Part shown: one piece after another, positions 21,901 to 30,691 of the stretch | How the letters are laid out: each line of letters starts with the position of its first letter | Numbering within the stretch: the stretch's first letter is position 1 | DNA from: Sporothrix humicola | Taxonomy: Eukaryota; Ascomycota; Sordariomycetes; Ophiostomatales; Ophiostomataceae | Assembly: GCA_021396245.1 (NCBI GenBank) | Contig: WNYE01000124.1 | Span: forward strand, 1-64,000 | DNA length: 64,000 bases | Direction of reading: 5' to 3' | Notes under the pieces: model-generated | The model's database searches: none | Told to the model about the DNA's origin: nothing | Seen by the model: the letters and a program-made list of their open reading frames with translations, nothing else | Made by a program: the position numbers and the translations under genes

Positions 21901-24900
21901 ATTACATATCAGAGCCAAACCAAACCCCGCGACGCACCCGCTGCTGGAACGGCGCGAGGAGCCTTGGGCTTGTCGACCGTGATCGAGGTCGAGGATACCA
22001 CATACACGAACTCGATCAGCGACCGCCTCAATTTTCGCAAGTCGTTGCCGTGTCGCACGGAACTGCACCGCGTGCACGACACGGAGCTGTCGTCCGTTGC
22101 CGGCTTTCACCAGGTTGAAGAGCTCTTGCGAAGCCGCGAGACTGACGGCAACGGGCTCCGAGACGGGACCTCACACGAGACTCGGGTGTATTACCGGAGC
22201 TCGGATCTAACCAAGGTGCTACCCCTGGGGGCGCTCGAGACCTTCTCTCTTGTGCACCAGACCTTCACTCTCAACTTCACGGCCGCCATGTTGCAAGACA
22301 TGTTGCAGCAAACAGAGAACTTTGGGGGCCAGGGCGAACTCGCGACGATGACCAAGCAAGGCGGTTACGTCGACCTGGACTCGAACGCTTGTCTCTGGAC
22401 GCAGTCCGAGACCCACAGCTTCCCGCTGCTATCATCACACGACAGCGCCACCGAGCTGGCCGCCGCCCGCTCGGCATTCTACGTGCCGGGCCGGAGCACT
22501 GATCCGTTTGGCAGTCAGTCTGCGATCGGGTTTGACAAGTACTTCCTGCTAGCGACAAGCACGACAGACGCCATTGGCAACAAGGTGTCTTGGGAGAACG
22601 ACTACGAGAGACTACAGCCCGTCACCATCGTCGACACGAACGCGAATGTGCATCGGTGCCTTCTGGATCCCCTCGGACACGGTGTGGCCAGTGCACTCGT
22701 CGGGAAACCCGGCCAGAGCACGGGCGCCACAGTGCAAGGCTTGGATCCAACCCCTCACCAGGATCTCATCAACAGCTTCTTCGATCAACCCACGACGGCT
22801 CTGAGCATGCAGCTCCTGGGTCCAGCGGACGAGCGCGTCATATATGACCTTGGACGTCGCCACCGCTATAGTAGTTCCACGACACCCGATACATTATACA
22901 CGGCGGCAGTCGCCTCGATCGTGCGCGACGGTCCTGGCGAGTCTGGTATACGCCTGTCGATTGCCTACCTCGACGGCCAGTGTCGTCCATATCAGACATT
23001 CGACTACCACGGCGAACAAGGTTCCGAATGGCGCTGCCAGAGCTGCGTCCTCAAAAACAGCCATGACGCAGCTGTCCAGACCTACCAGGCCTTCTACACC
23101 CACACCCACTTGCCAAGACCGCTGTCCCAAGTGGACGGAGTACCTTTGCAGACATCCATCTACGACGCCATGCAACGAGAGGTGGCCACCATCTCTGCCG
23201 ATGCCACTTGGACCAAGACCGTCTACTCGCCGTGGAGCGTGAGCCAATATGACGCGAGCGACACCATCCACATTTCGGACCCTTCTCAGGACCCGGATAT
23301 TGGAAGCTTGGTGGCTAGTCTCTTAAGCAGCAGCAATGTGCCATGGAGATCTTGGCTGCAGGTCCAGAGACAGGGCGACGACTCGCAGCGCCTGGCCGCC
23401 GAGCAATCGGGACACTACCCAGTCGCCCCCGTCACCACGCACCTCACGCCCGGAGGCCACGTCTGGCGGGAGACAAAGGGCGTAGCCGCCCGCGTGAGAA
23501 GCACCGAATTTGCGTACGATGGCGACGGCAACGTGACCGCCGAGTACGACGCGCTGGGGCGCGCCGTCATTTGTCGGCGCTTCAACTTGCTCGGCCAGTG
23601 TGTCTACCAAGGCACCATGGACGGCGGTGACCACATTGCATTCGCAGACTGCCAGGGAAGCCCCCTGCTGTCGTGGGACCGGCGCGGCACCATCGAGATA
23701 TCCGTGTATGACAAGCTTCGGAGAGAGACGGAGACGTGGCTCAGTACCAAGCTTGACAAGACGAAACGACTGACTGCCTCGCTGGTCTACGGCGAGAAGC
23801 ATCCAAACGCCGAGGACGTCAATCTCCACGGTCAGCTCTGGAAGCAGATGGATCAGTCCGGCGTCACCATTTTTTCCAGCTACGACAACAGGGGCCGTTG
23901 CAACGCCAAGAGCACCCAGCTCTGCAAAGAATACAAGGCCGGGGTTTCGTGGAACGGTCATGTCGAGGTGGAAGCCGCCGTCTACGAAGACCGGGAGCTG
24001 TACAATCACCACGGCCAGATCATCGAGAGTCGTGACGCCAACGGGAACAAGACCAGGAAGTCGTATGACCGCCTGGGCCGTCTCACACGGGTCGGCCTGT
24101 CGTGTTCTTCGGCTCCAGACTGGACACCCATCGTTTCGCATACCACCTTCGCGGCCGACGATCTCGTGCTGAGCATCACCTACGGAAACGAGAGCCGCAA
24201 GACGTACACCTACGACGGCCTCACCCGACAGCTGGAGAACGAGAAGGTCAGTGACACGAACGGCAAGGTGCTGGAGGACGTTACGACCACGTACGATTGT
24301 CTGGGGCGCAAGATACGCACGGTCAACGACGCGCACCAAGACGTCTTCTTCCGCAACCAGCGGATCAAGCCCGTGTCCTCCTACAAGTACGACGTCTTCG
24401 GCCAGCTGGTCGCGGCCACGGGCCGAGAGCAGGTCGCTAGCAGAAACGGGCACGCGTCCGTCGCGAAGCCCTACGGCCCGGGTGTGAGCACCCCAGGGGA
24501 GAGGAACGAGCAGCGAGTGTGCGAGTATGTTGAGCGCTACGAGTACGACAGGGCCGGCAACATGACGTCCATGAGCCATCAACCTACGGCGGACAGCAAG
24601 GTTGGCCGCTGGACTCGTCGGTACTTTTATGATGAGCCCAGCTTCCTGGACCCGAATGTCACGAGCAATCGGCTCAGTCGCACTGTGGTATCCAGAACCG
24701 AAGAGCGATACGGCTACGACAGCGATGGAGGGCAGCTGGGACTCGTCACCTCCATGCCCGGATTTTCGTTGCTGAAATGGGGCTATCACCAGATGCTGTC
24801 ATCCAGCTCCAAGCAGAGAGTGGCCGATGGCAAGGTGCCCGAGACGACCTACTTTGTCTACAACCACCAAGGGCAGCGAGTTCGGAAGGTCACGGAGCGA

Positions 24901-26127
24901 GCAGCCTCGGCCGACGACAACGCGTCCTCCGGAGGAAGCAAGATGGCTGACACAATCCAGCTCGGGCCCACCAAGATCGAAATGGCCTTCACGTGCAGCG
25001 GCACGCTCAAGCGGACCAGCAAGGTCTCCTCCATCGCAGGTGAGACGTCTCGCATCGCCTCAGTCGAGAGCCGAGACCAGTTCCGGCAGGATGTCCTCTT
25101 TCGCTACGAAGTCAGCCACGGCCTGGAGCTGGACGACCACGGGCGGCTGATCAACTATGAGGAGTACTCGCCGTACGGCGCCTGCACGTTCAAGGCGTCT
25201 GCGGGGCAGATCGGTGCCTCGCGAGAATACCGGTTCCGCCGGTACCTCCGCGATTCGGAGACCGGCCTGGACCTTTGCAGCGCGCGCTACTATGCCTCGT
25301 GGATCGGCCGATGGCTGGCGCCCGACCCCGCCGGGACCGTGGACGGGCCGAACCTCTATGGGTACTGCACCAACGACCCCATCAACTTTATTGACTCCGA
25401 TGGCACCACTCCTCGCAAGCTGGCTTGGAGCGGGTATATAATGAAGATCAAAGGACTGGCAACGGAAATGGACGAGAAGTCGTATAAAAAATATATCAAT
25501 AAGAGGTATAAAGCGCGTAAAGCGAGACGAGAACTGAAGGACAAAAAGCCCTACAAGCCACGAGTCGTCAAGAAATTGAGGAAGCTTGCTTGGGAGGGCC
25601 TGTACCAGCGGCGCCAGCTCGTGGGTCAGCGCAAGAAGCAGATCGCGACCCACTGTACCGGGTCACGGTACGACCGCTCGCACTTCTTGCCCAAGGCCAA
25701 GGCTGACTTCCACAAGTTTACCGAGTTCAAGCTCAACCCGCACGACTACGTGGTCCGGCTGCACTCCGATGTGAACCAGATATTCATGAAGCAGACGTTC
25801 GACAAGTCGTGGGCCAGGTTCTGGAGAGAAAACTACACCAACCTCCAAGCCATGGTAATTAAGAACAAACACGGCAACGGTCTCGAGCGGGCCCAAGAGG
25901 TGATCTTCAACCATGCCCGCACTCTAATGCACGATACGGCCCTGATTACGCCACAAGAGTTTGATGAGCACCGCATTAGCTACGAGGACTCCACGTACTC
26001 CAAGATGGACTCGCACGACATCACAAATGCGTACTTTCCTACGGCGAAGATAAAAAAAGCGAGCCTGGCGAGGCACGAGGCGTGGAAGAAGGAAAACGAT
26101 TACAGTTGGGCCCGGAGTTTTACTTAG
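18952..26127 (+). CDS. TcB-TcC-like fused cocoon protein with C-terminal variable domain
   Basis: One 2,391-aa frame without introns. Residues about 30-330 form an SpvB domain (GANGTLSLSVPVPVSKSR, then GFGWGLSLS and LSGEDDLVPLL). Five or more FG-GAP/VCBS-type Asp-rich turns follow (DLNGEGSP at about 437, DLDHTGFPD at about 500, DLTGDGRAD at about 547, DMTGDGLSD at about 605, DVDGSGTAD at about 660), as in the TcB beta-propeller that docks on TcA. Middle-domain sequence and YD/RHS repeats fill about 660-2090. The RHS-associated core, with ARYYASWIGRWLAPDP and an Asp-containing end (DSDG), lies at about 2093-2151; in TcC this core self-cleaves to free the cargo. The last 240 residues are unrelated, Lys-rich sequence. 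Bacteria usually encode TcB and TcC separately, so this is a natural BC fusion. It has no signal peptide. Start at 18952 is the first Met before conserved sequence; an upstream exon cannot be excluded. Confidence 0.92.
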   Translation: MRVANGPKKAHTVRGHHSHPQHSAAKDGHEGSSHGRASFTTSFSGLGKGGGAMKPIGANIDVNGANGTLSLSVPVPVSKSRSDFGPALNLSYDSGHGNGAFGFGWGLSLSSVVRQTSRHIPLYDDEKDTFVLSGEDDLVPLLDKNAKWQEETIGGFCVRQYQPRAVSRPMRIERWSKVVSPWDVHWRTITADNITSIFGRDQDSRVSDGAIDRPRIFAWLVTETYDASGNAVQFSYKQEDESGLFDDGVPPWEINRSSDVRRRQKYIKSIRYGNTSPCRQLQDWDTFVQPSEWMFEVVFDYGEHAQDVPLTTAARDWMARKDPFTSCSGGFEIRNYRLCRRILMFHHFPDEIGVQDALTSSLVLEYNETPHGSFLSSCTTLGHSVQQHNVEGGLRYVTQSMPPLSFQYSQLPSPEALQLKKAETANIAYLPGGALDKCEWLDLNGEGSPGIVSTLASTLYFQRNQSALQKEQGPRFSDLQVLGLQPGLPEKYQMQDLDHTGFPDLVCIDKLGRPFGYFERSEAGGWSDFSTLSSISSSSTSSDGTIYLDLTGDGRADALEPRSLESLMWQQSLGKLGFGPHQTSPVPATGPLRLQSEDRLCVKSADMTGDGLSDIVAISNGRVSYWSNMGYGTFSNEVIMSNAPVLEDHDSFLAERLHLIDVDGSGTADLVYMLPNGGAHLYYNLCGNSWSDALYIPAFPPVDKLASVQVVDLLGSGTSCLCWTGPSPGASDTMCLQYLDLMGSTKPHLLASYTNGMGCQVQVQYAPSTHFYLADESELHPWETKLPFPVHCVSQFTTTDQVSGVSKVARYRYHDGFWDAQDREFRGFGMVEHYEEERFPTKAQDRFFTASSSLTKTWYSTGSDRPTSRPSFSPPAISHRFPQLERPVDVHNAQRSLRGKVLRSETHNGASLGGSPPYAVTENTYEIVSVQLKTDQTTYGIARALPSEVLTTTLERQTDGNPHIVHNLVLSINEFGDPQRLATITYQSQTKPRDAPAAGTARGALGLSTVIEVEDTTYTNSISDRLNFRKSLPCRTELHRVHDTELSSVAGFHQVEELLRSRETDGNGLRDGTSHETRVYYRSSDLTKVLPLGALETFSLVHQTFTLNFTAAMLQDMLQQTENFGGQGELATMTKQGGYVDLDSNACLWTQSETHSFPLLSSHDSATELAAARSAFYVPGRSTDPFGSQSAIGFDKYFLLATSTTDAIGNKVSWENDYERLQPVTIVDTNANVHRCLLDPLGHGVASALVGKPGQSTGATVQGLDPTPHQDLINSFFDQPTTALSMQLLGPADERVIYDLGRRHRYSSSTTPDTLYTAAVASIVRDGPGESGIRLSIAYLDGQCRPYQTFDYHGEQGSEWRCQSCVLKNSHDAAVQTYQAFYTHTHLPRPLSQVDGVPLQTSIYDAMQREVATISADATWTKTVYSPWSVSQYDASDTIHISDPSQDPDIGSLVASLLSSSNVPWRSWLQVQRQGDDSQRLAAEQSGHYPVAPVTTHLTPGGHVWRETKGVAARVRSTEFAYDGDGNVTAEYDALGRAVICRRFNLLGQCVYQGTMDGGDHIAFADCQGSPLLSWDRRGTIEISVYDKLRRETETWLSTKLDKTKRLTASLVYGEKHPNAEDVNLHGQLWKQMDQSGVTIFSSYDNRGRCNAKSTQLCKEYKAGVSWNGHVEVEAAVYEDRELYNHHGQIIESRDANGNKTRKSYDRLGRLTRVGLSCSSAPDWTPIVSHTTFAADDLVLSITYGNESRKTYTYDGLTRQLENEKVSDTNGKVLEDVTTTYDCLGRKIRTVNDAHQDVFFRNQRIKPVSSYKYDVFGQLVAATGREQVASRNGHASVAKPYGPGVSTPGERNEQRVCEYVERYEYDRAGNMTSMSHQPTADSKVGRWTRRYFYDEPSFLDPNVTSNRLSRTVVSRTEERYGYDSDGGQLGLVTSMPGFSLLKWGYHQMLSSSSKQRVADGKVPETTYFVYNHQGQRVRKVTERAASADDNASSGGSKMADTIQLGPTKIEMAFTCSGTLKRTSKVSSIAGETSRIASVESRDQFRQDVLFRYEVSHGLELDDHGRLINYEEYSPYGACTFKASAGQIGASREYRFRRYLRDSETGLDLCSARYYASWIGRWLAPDPAGTVDGPNLYGYCTNDPINFIDSDGTTPRKLAWSGYIMKIKGLATEMDEKSYKKYINKRYKARKARRELKDKKPYKPRVVKKLRKLAWEGLYQRRQLVGQRKKQIATHCTGSRYDRSHFLPKAKADFHKFTEFKLNPHDYVVRLHSDVNQIFMKQTFDKSWARFWRENYTNLQAMVIKNKHGNGLERAQEVIFNHARTLMHDTALITPQEFDEHRISYEDSTYSKMDSHDITNAYFPTAKIKKASLARHEAWKKENDYSWARSFT
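25408..26124 (+). other. C-terminal variable (cargo-type) domain of the TcB/C fusion
   Basis: These are residues 2152-2391, directly after the RHS core, where bacterial TcC proteins carry exchangeable effector domains. Composition changes abruptly: the first 60 residues are dominated by Lys, Arg and Tyr, and the DNA becomes A-rich. Candidate polar residues are RSH at 2242-2244, NPHDY around 2262-2266, RLHSD with His2271, and a Trp-rich ARFWREN segment. This spacing is reminiscent of HNH/AHH-type polymorphic-toxin nucleases, but I cannot assign a family. It is intact, with no frameshift. Confidence 0.6.
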
Positions 26128-26768
26128 TCGGTTGGTTGATGGGCTAGGCGGGAAACCAGTTTGTAAGACTTTTTTTTGTTAATTCCTGAGTTTCTTTCCG
26201 CTCCTTCCATTTCGTCCGAAAAGGGGGAACAGTACATTTTCGATTACAATTTACAAAACAAGTTTCATGTCCTGGCAAAATAATAATCTTTTTTATCGTT
26301 TCTTTTCTTTTGTGACAGTTTTTTTTTTTACCTCAATTTTTTTTTTTTTTTTTTTAGAAAACTAAAAAGAGTCATGTAAAATTGTTTTAAAATAATTTGA
26401 TAGAAGAGCGAAGACCACCCATTATGTGAATTAATGTCACAAATTGAATGTCACCGATTGCGGCCCATACGCAAAAATGATGTTGAAACCTCGCTTGAAT
26501 TGGATATCTATCGACCAATCAATGTGGCCGAGGCAAGAATATGCGCCAACGATTCGTGGTCGAACTCGTGGTTGGTGAGAGTTGGGGATGTTGGGGTAGA
26601 TATCTGAACCGAACAAATTTGCCGACTCCTCACCTCACGACGCACGACACCCGTGACTAGAGCGTCTAGGCACATAAAAGCAGCCTTCTGTCTTTCTACA
26701 TAACACTTTCGTTTGTATGAAGCTCTCATGAGAAGATTTTACCAGACCTCAGACCACTCAGCATCATC
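26128..26768. promoter_or_regulatory. 3' region of the Tc locus and promoter of the first cluster gene
   Basis: The first half is rich in A and T tracts, a likely transcription end. The second half holds CCGAGG at 26528-26533, 236-241 bp before the next start codon, and an acataaaagc TATA-like stretch near 26670. No gene is seen. Confidence 0.45.
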
Positions 26769-27938
26769 ATGTCCCCCCCTGCTGCATTTCAGAGCGACAC
26801 TGTCGAGCGCATCCGGCGGTACTACGAGGAGGAGGCCAAGAACCCGCCCACCCCCCGCAAGTTTGGAGACATTCCATTTTCTTACGAGGTCATCAATGCA
26901 GAGTGGCTGACTGCCACTCTGGCCCCCAACGTTGACGCGAAGAGCGCCGTTGTCAAGGCATTCAAGCTGGGTCCTGAGGACAACGGGTCGGCCAACCGGC
27001 GCCGCATCGAGATTGAGTGGGTGGGCGACGATGCAGACAAGTACCCCACGTCTGTCTTTTGCAAGGCTGCCCACTCGGTCAACAACCGCATCATCTTGTC
27101 GGTGGGAGGCACGATTACAGAAATCATGTTCTACAAGGATGTCCGCCCGCTGATCGACATCGAGGCCCCGTCGGCCTACTTTGCAGACTACAACCCTGAA
27201 TCCTGGGCTGCCATGATCATGCTACGGGACATGGGTGCCGAGACCCAGTTTTGCAACTTGAAGACTTTCTTGACCAAGAAGCAGTTTGCTGAGCAGATCC
27301 AGATCCTGGCCAAGTTCCACGGCCGCTTCTACGAGTCCAAGGAGCCGTTCTTCAAGAACCTCCTTCCATACAAGAGGCGGTTCCAGAACCTGCTCGATGT
27401 GGGAGCCCAGCAGGCCTGTATCAATGGGTTCGACGGCGCAAAGGCCGTCATTCCTCCCCGGCTGTTTGCCAGAGCCGACGAGGTGTGGCCGGCCACGGTC
27501 AAGTCCGTCGAGCGCAACGCCTCCCTGCCCCAGACGGCTGTCCACGGCGACGTTCACCTGGGCAACTGGTACATTACCCCGCAGGGCTCCATGGGACTGA
27601 CGGACTGGCAGGCCATGGCGAGCGGCCACTGGTCCCGCGATCTTGCCTACGTCATGGGCACAGCCGTGTCGATTGAGAACCGCCGCGCATGGGAGAAGGA
27701 AATTGTGGAGCTGTACGTGTCTGAGCTTGAGAAAGCGGGCGGACCCAAGACAAGCGTGGAAGAAGCATGGCTTGAGCTAAGGCGCCAGTCTCTCGGTGCC
27801 CTGGCCTACTGGACACTGACTCTGACGCCATCAAAGGACATGCCGGATATGCAGAGTGAAGAGACGTCGATGCAGTTTATTGGCCGCATCTGTGCACTGA
27901 TGGACGACCATGACGTTCTGGACGCGTTTGATTTCTGA
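26769..27938 (+). CDS. APH/EcKL-fold small-molecule kinase
   Basis: A 389-aa intronless protein of the aminoglycoside-phosphotransferase/ecdysteroid-kinase-like fold. The catalytic loop HGDVHLGNW is at about 259-267 and the metal-binding LTDWQ at about 276-280, followed by GHWSRDLAYVM, which is usual in this branch. A Lys in an FCKAAHS strand near 100 is a candidate for the ATP-contacting residue. Such enzymes transfer phosphate to a hydroxyl of a small metabolite; the substrate cannot be read from sequence. It is only distantly similar to the kinase at 36.7-38.0 kb and belongs to a different subgroup. It opens the catabolic cluster and converges on the BVMO gene downstream. A CCGAGG site lies about 240 bp upstream. 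It is not an antibiotic-resistance gene on this evidence. Confidence 0.8.
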   Translation: MSPPAAFQSDTVERIRRYYEEEAKNPPTPRKFGDIPFSYEVINAEWLTATLAPNVDAKSAVVKAFKLGPEDNGSANRRRIEIEWVGDDADKYPTSVFCKAAHSVNNRIILSVGGTITEIMFYKDVRPLIDIEAPSAYFADYNPESWAAMIMLRDMGAETQFCNLKTFLTKKQFAEQIQILAKFHGRFYESKEPFFKNLLPYKRRFQNLLDVGAQQACINGFDGAKAVIPPRLFARADEVWPATVKSVERNASLPQTAVHGDVHLGNWYITPQGSMGLTDWQAMASGHWSRDLAYVMGTAVSIENRRAWEKEIVELYVSELEKAGGPKTSVEEAWLELRRQSLGALAYWTLTLTPSKDMPDMQSEETSMQFIGRICALMDDHDVLDAFDF

Positions 27939-28750
27939 AGGGGTGGACAGACCTGGAATGTAAATAGATAAACTCAACATATACGTAGCTCCAACGACAG
28001 GTATCTAGTTTCTGGAACACCATGCCAATGATCAGTTCCGTTATCATGACTCTTATTCTACATAATGACCACTTACACATTCCTAACAAAGTATTTGGCC
28101 ACCTCGAGACTTTGTATGGATATTCACGATATCGTAATTAATATCTCTGCTTCACTTTCTGGCAAGCACTCGTTTGTGACGCGTGCATTAGAACTGTCGT
28201 TGTGAACCTTGCCGATGCCGAGGGCTTGGGACACTAGCACCAATAGGGAAAATACGGTTGAATAACACGCTGAAGCCACCATTAGACCATGCCAATCCAC
28301 GCCATTTGCACAATCTGGGGTACGTGCGGGCGATCCGGCCGACGCTACAGGCCAATTCTCGACAAGCAAAAAGGTCACCAAGGTTGCCTCGGTAAGGTTG
28401 AAATAGACCAATCATCATGTATTGCAGTCCTTAGATGGTATTGATTCAGACTAGACTCTTCAAAGTCCGAATAAACTCTCTCCGTTGATGATATAAGCTG
28501 TCATTCTAGCAGTTCCGCAGGACAATACAATGATCTTATGACGACGTGCAATGATACGACAGGAGAAGAACAGAAAGCATAAAGTTAATTTTTTATTAGA
28601 TTCAAGAATCATATATGTACGTTGATAAATAACAACCGAGGCGAATATTGCTTCAAAAAGTCAATTGTCATCAAATCATCGAGTGAACAGACTACCACAC
28701 TACCAATCCGACCTCCAATTAAACTTAGCTGGAGACGCACCATGCACGTC
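27939..28750. other. convergent intergenic region with two CCTCGG-type hexamers
   Basis: This 812-bp region lies between two converging genes. It contains CCGAGG at 28218-28223 and CCTCGG at 28387-28392. That is unexpected for a purely terminator region and could mark a lost gene. No open frame longer than about 95 codons makes sense here. Confidence 0.4.
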
Positions 28751-30691
28751 CTACAACGTCTTAAGCTCCACACCCTCAAAGTCGCCCTTCTTTCTCCACT
28801 CGTCCAGGATGCGGTCAAAGTCCTCCTGGCCCCTTCCCCACGGGGCACTGCGGGCCATCTTCATGAGCTTGGCGGGGTCGGTGACGCCCTCGAGCTCACC
28901 CTCAGCGTTCATGTAGCTGGGCGTGCAGCCCGAGCTGGCACCCAGCATGTGGGCGTGCGACACGACGGCCATGGACCAGTTCTCCTCGCCGTCGGCAGTC
29001 GTCTCGACCGTAAAGTTGTACTTGTAGGGGGATGCAGAAGAAGATGAGGCAGCCGCCTTCTTCAGGCCGGCGCCCATCAAATGGGCCACTTGGACAGCAC
29101 CGGCGTTGATTGTGTACGTGTAGTTGGGGTTGCCGCCGGCCTGGATGAAGCCGGGCCAGAACATGTTGGGGAAGTCGTGGCTCATGATGCCGTGCAGGGT
29201 CGTGACGGCATTGGTCCACTTCTTGTCGAGGTCCACGCCGTTGCGGCCGATAATATCGACGCCAACGCGGCCAGGAGGGCTGTAGAGGAAGGGGCTCTTG
29301 TAGCCCGTGCCCAGGATCAGAATATCCACATCGTAGTGCTGGCCATTCACGACCAAGCCTTTGGGCGTGATCTCGTCAATGCCCTTGCCGTCGGTGTCGA
29401 CCAGCTCGACGTTCGGCTTGTTGAAGCTGTCGAGGTAGTGGTCGTGGAAGCAGGGGCGCTTGCAAAACGCAGAGTACCACGGCTTGAGCTTGTTGGCGAC
29501 AGCCGAGTCCTTGACGATATCGTCGACACGGCTGCGGATCCGTGACTGTCGCTCTACGTCGAGCTCCTGGATGTACCGGTAGTACTTTTGGATCTCCTCG
29601 GGCGTCTTGGGGCTAAAGGCCGTGTTGCCAATGAGGGCGCTGTACGAGGGCATCGTCGTCCAGCCGTCGCCGACCATATTGACCTCCGGCTTGGGGTTAT
29701 TGTTGCTGATGAACGCCAAAAAGTTCTGGCTGCGCTTAGCCCACCAGCCGGGCTCGTTGGCTACGTCCTTGTGGAATGACTCGACATCCGTCGGCCGGTT
29801 GCCACGGGCGTCGACGGCCGACGGCGTGCGCTGGAAGACATACAGCTTGTCGGCAAACTTGGCCAGCTCGGGGACAATCTGGACAGACGAGGCGCCCGTG
29901 CCGATAATTCCGACCTTCTTGCCCTTGAGGTTGACCATATCCGGCTGTGCCTGCGAGCCGCCCGTCACGTTGTAGTCCCACCGAGCGGCGTGGAAGCAGT
30001 CGCCAGCGTAGGTCTCAATGCCCTTGATCTGGGGCACCTGGGGAATGAGCATCAGGCCCGTTGTCAGGATCACAAAGCGCGACCGGACCGTGACGGGTGC
30101 CTTCTCTGAGCCGTCGGCCAGCTGCTCAGACAGGCGGTTCACCCACTCCTTGTTCTCGTCGTCCCAGACCGAGTCGACCATGCGCGTGCGGTACCAGGCC
30201 TGCTGGTCCAGCTCGTACTTCTTGGCAATGCGGTCCGCATGCTCGCGAAGCTCCGTGCCCAGGGCGTATTTGTTCTTAGGAACGTAGCCCGTCTCCTCGA
30301 GCAGAGGCATATAAATGTAACTCTCCACGTCGCACATCAGACCGGGGTAGCGGTTCCAGTACCACGTGCCGCCAAAGCCCGACGACACGTCGACGAACTG
30401 CAGGTCTTCCCGCTTGTAGCCGGCCTCTATCAGGCGGACGGCAAAGACCAAGGCGGCGAATCCCGTGCCCATGATCAGGATCTCGCGCCGGTCGCCTTCA
30501 ACGGCCCGGGGAAGGGTCTCATAGGTGGCCTTGTCTACCCATGGGTCCTGCTTGAACTTCTTGAACTTGGGCAGCGAGTAGAGGTCGGTAAACTGCGCAA
30601 GGCCATCAGACCGCAAGCGCTTGTCGTGCTCCGACTTGTACTTTTCCGCGATCTCGGCGAACGACTTGAGGTCGGGCGTCACGGAACCCAT
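28751..30691 (-). CDS. type I Baeyer-Villiger monooxygenase
   Basis: A 646-aa single-exon flavoprotein. The FAD Rossmann motif GTGFAA is at 75-80 and FGGTWYWNRYPG at about 106-117. The BVMO fingerprint appears as YAGDCFHAARWD at 228-239, and the NADPH Rossmann motif GTGASS at 264-269. Type I BVMOs use NADPH and O2 to insert oxygen beside a carbonyl, turning ketones into esters or lactones. The roughly 70-residue front extension and overall length fit the branch that includes fungal polycyclic- and cycloalkanone-accepting enzymes; that substrate class is inference. It diverges from the alpha/beta hydrolase at 31.7 kb across a 1.06-kb region with three CCTCGG-type sites. Pairing of BVMO and hydrolase suggests lactone or ester formation then hydrolysis. 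No peroxisomal signal is visible (C-terminus KTL). Confidence 0.92.
   Translation of the reverse strand: MGSVTPDLKSFAEIAEKYKSEHDKRLRSDGLAQFTDLYSLPKFKKFKQDPWVDKATYETLPRAVEGDRREILIMGTGFAALVFAVRLIEAGYKREDLQFVDVSSGFGGTWYWNRYPGLMCDVESYIYMPLLEETGYVPKNKYALGTELREHADRIAKKYELDQQAWYRTRMVDSVWDDENKEWVNRLSEQLADGSEKAPVTVRSRFVILTTGLMLIPQVPQIKGIETYAGDCFHAARWDYNVTGGSQAQPDMVNLKGKKVGIIGTGASSVQIVPELAKFADKLYVFQRTPSAVDARGNRPTDVESFHKDVANEPGWWAKRSQNFLAFISNNNPKPEVNMVGDGWTTMPSYSALIGNTAFSPKTPEEIQKYYRYIQELDVERQSRIRSRVDDIVKDSAVANKLKPWYSAFCKRPCFHDHYLDSFNKPNVELVDTDGKGIDEITPKGLVVNGQHYDVDILILGTGYKSPFLYSPPGRVGVDIIGRNGVDLDKKWTNAVTTLHGIMSHDFPNMFWPGFIQAGGNPNYTYTINAGAVQVAHLMGAGLKKAAASSSSASPYKYNFTVETTADGEENWSMAVVSHAHMLGASSGCTPSYMNAEGELEGVTDPAKLMKMARSAPWGRGQEDFDRILDEWRKKGDFEGVELKTL

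Noticed and set aside
23323..24789. 488-codon minus-strand open frame
   Set aside because: Shadow of the RHS region of the TcB/C-like gene.
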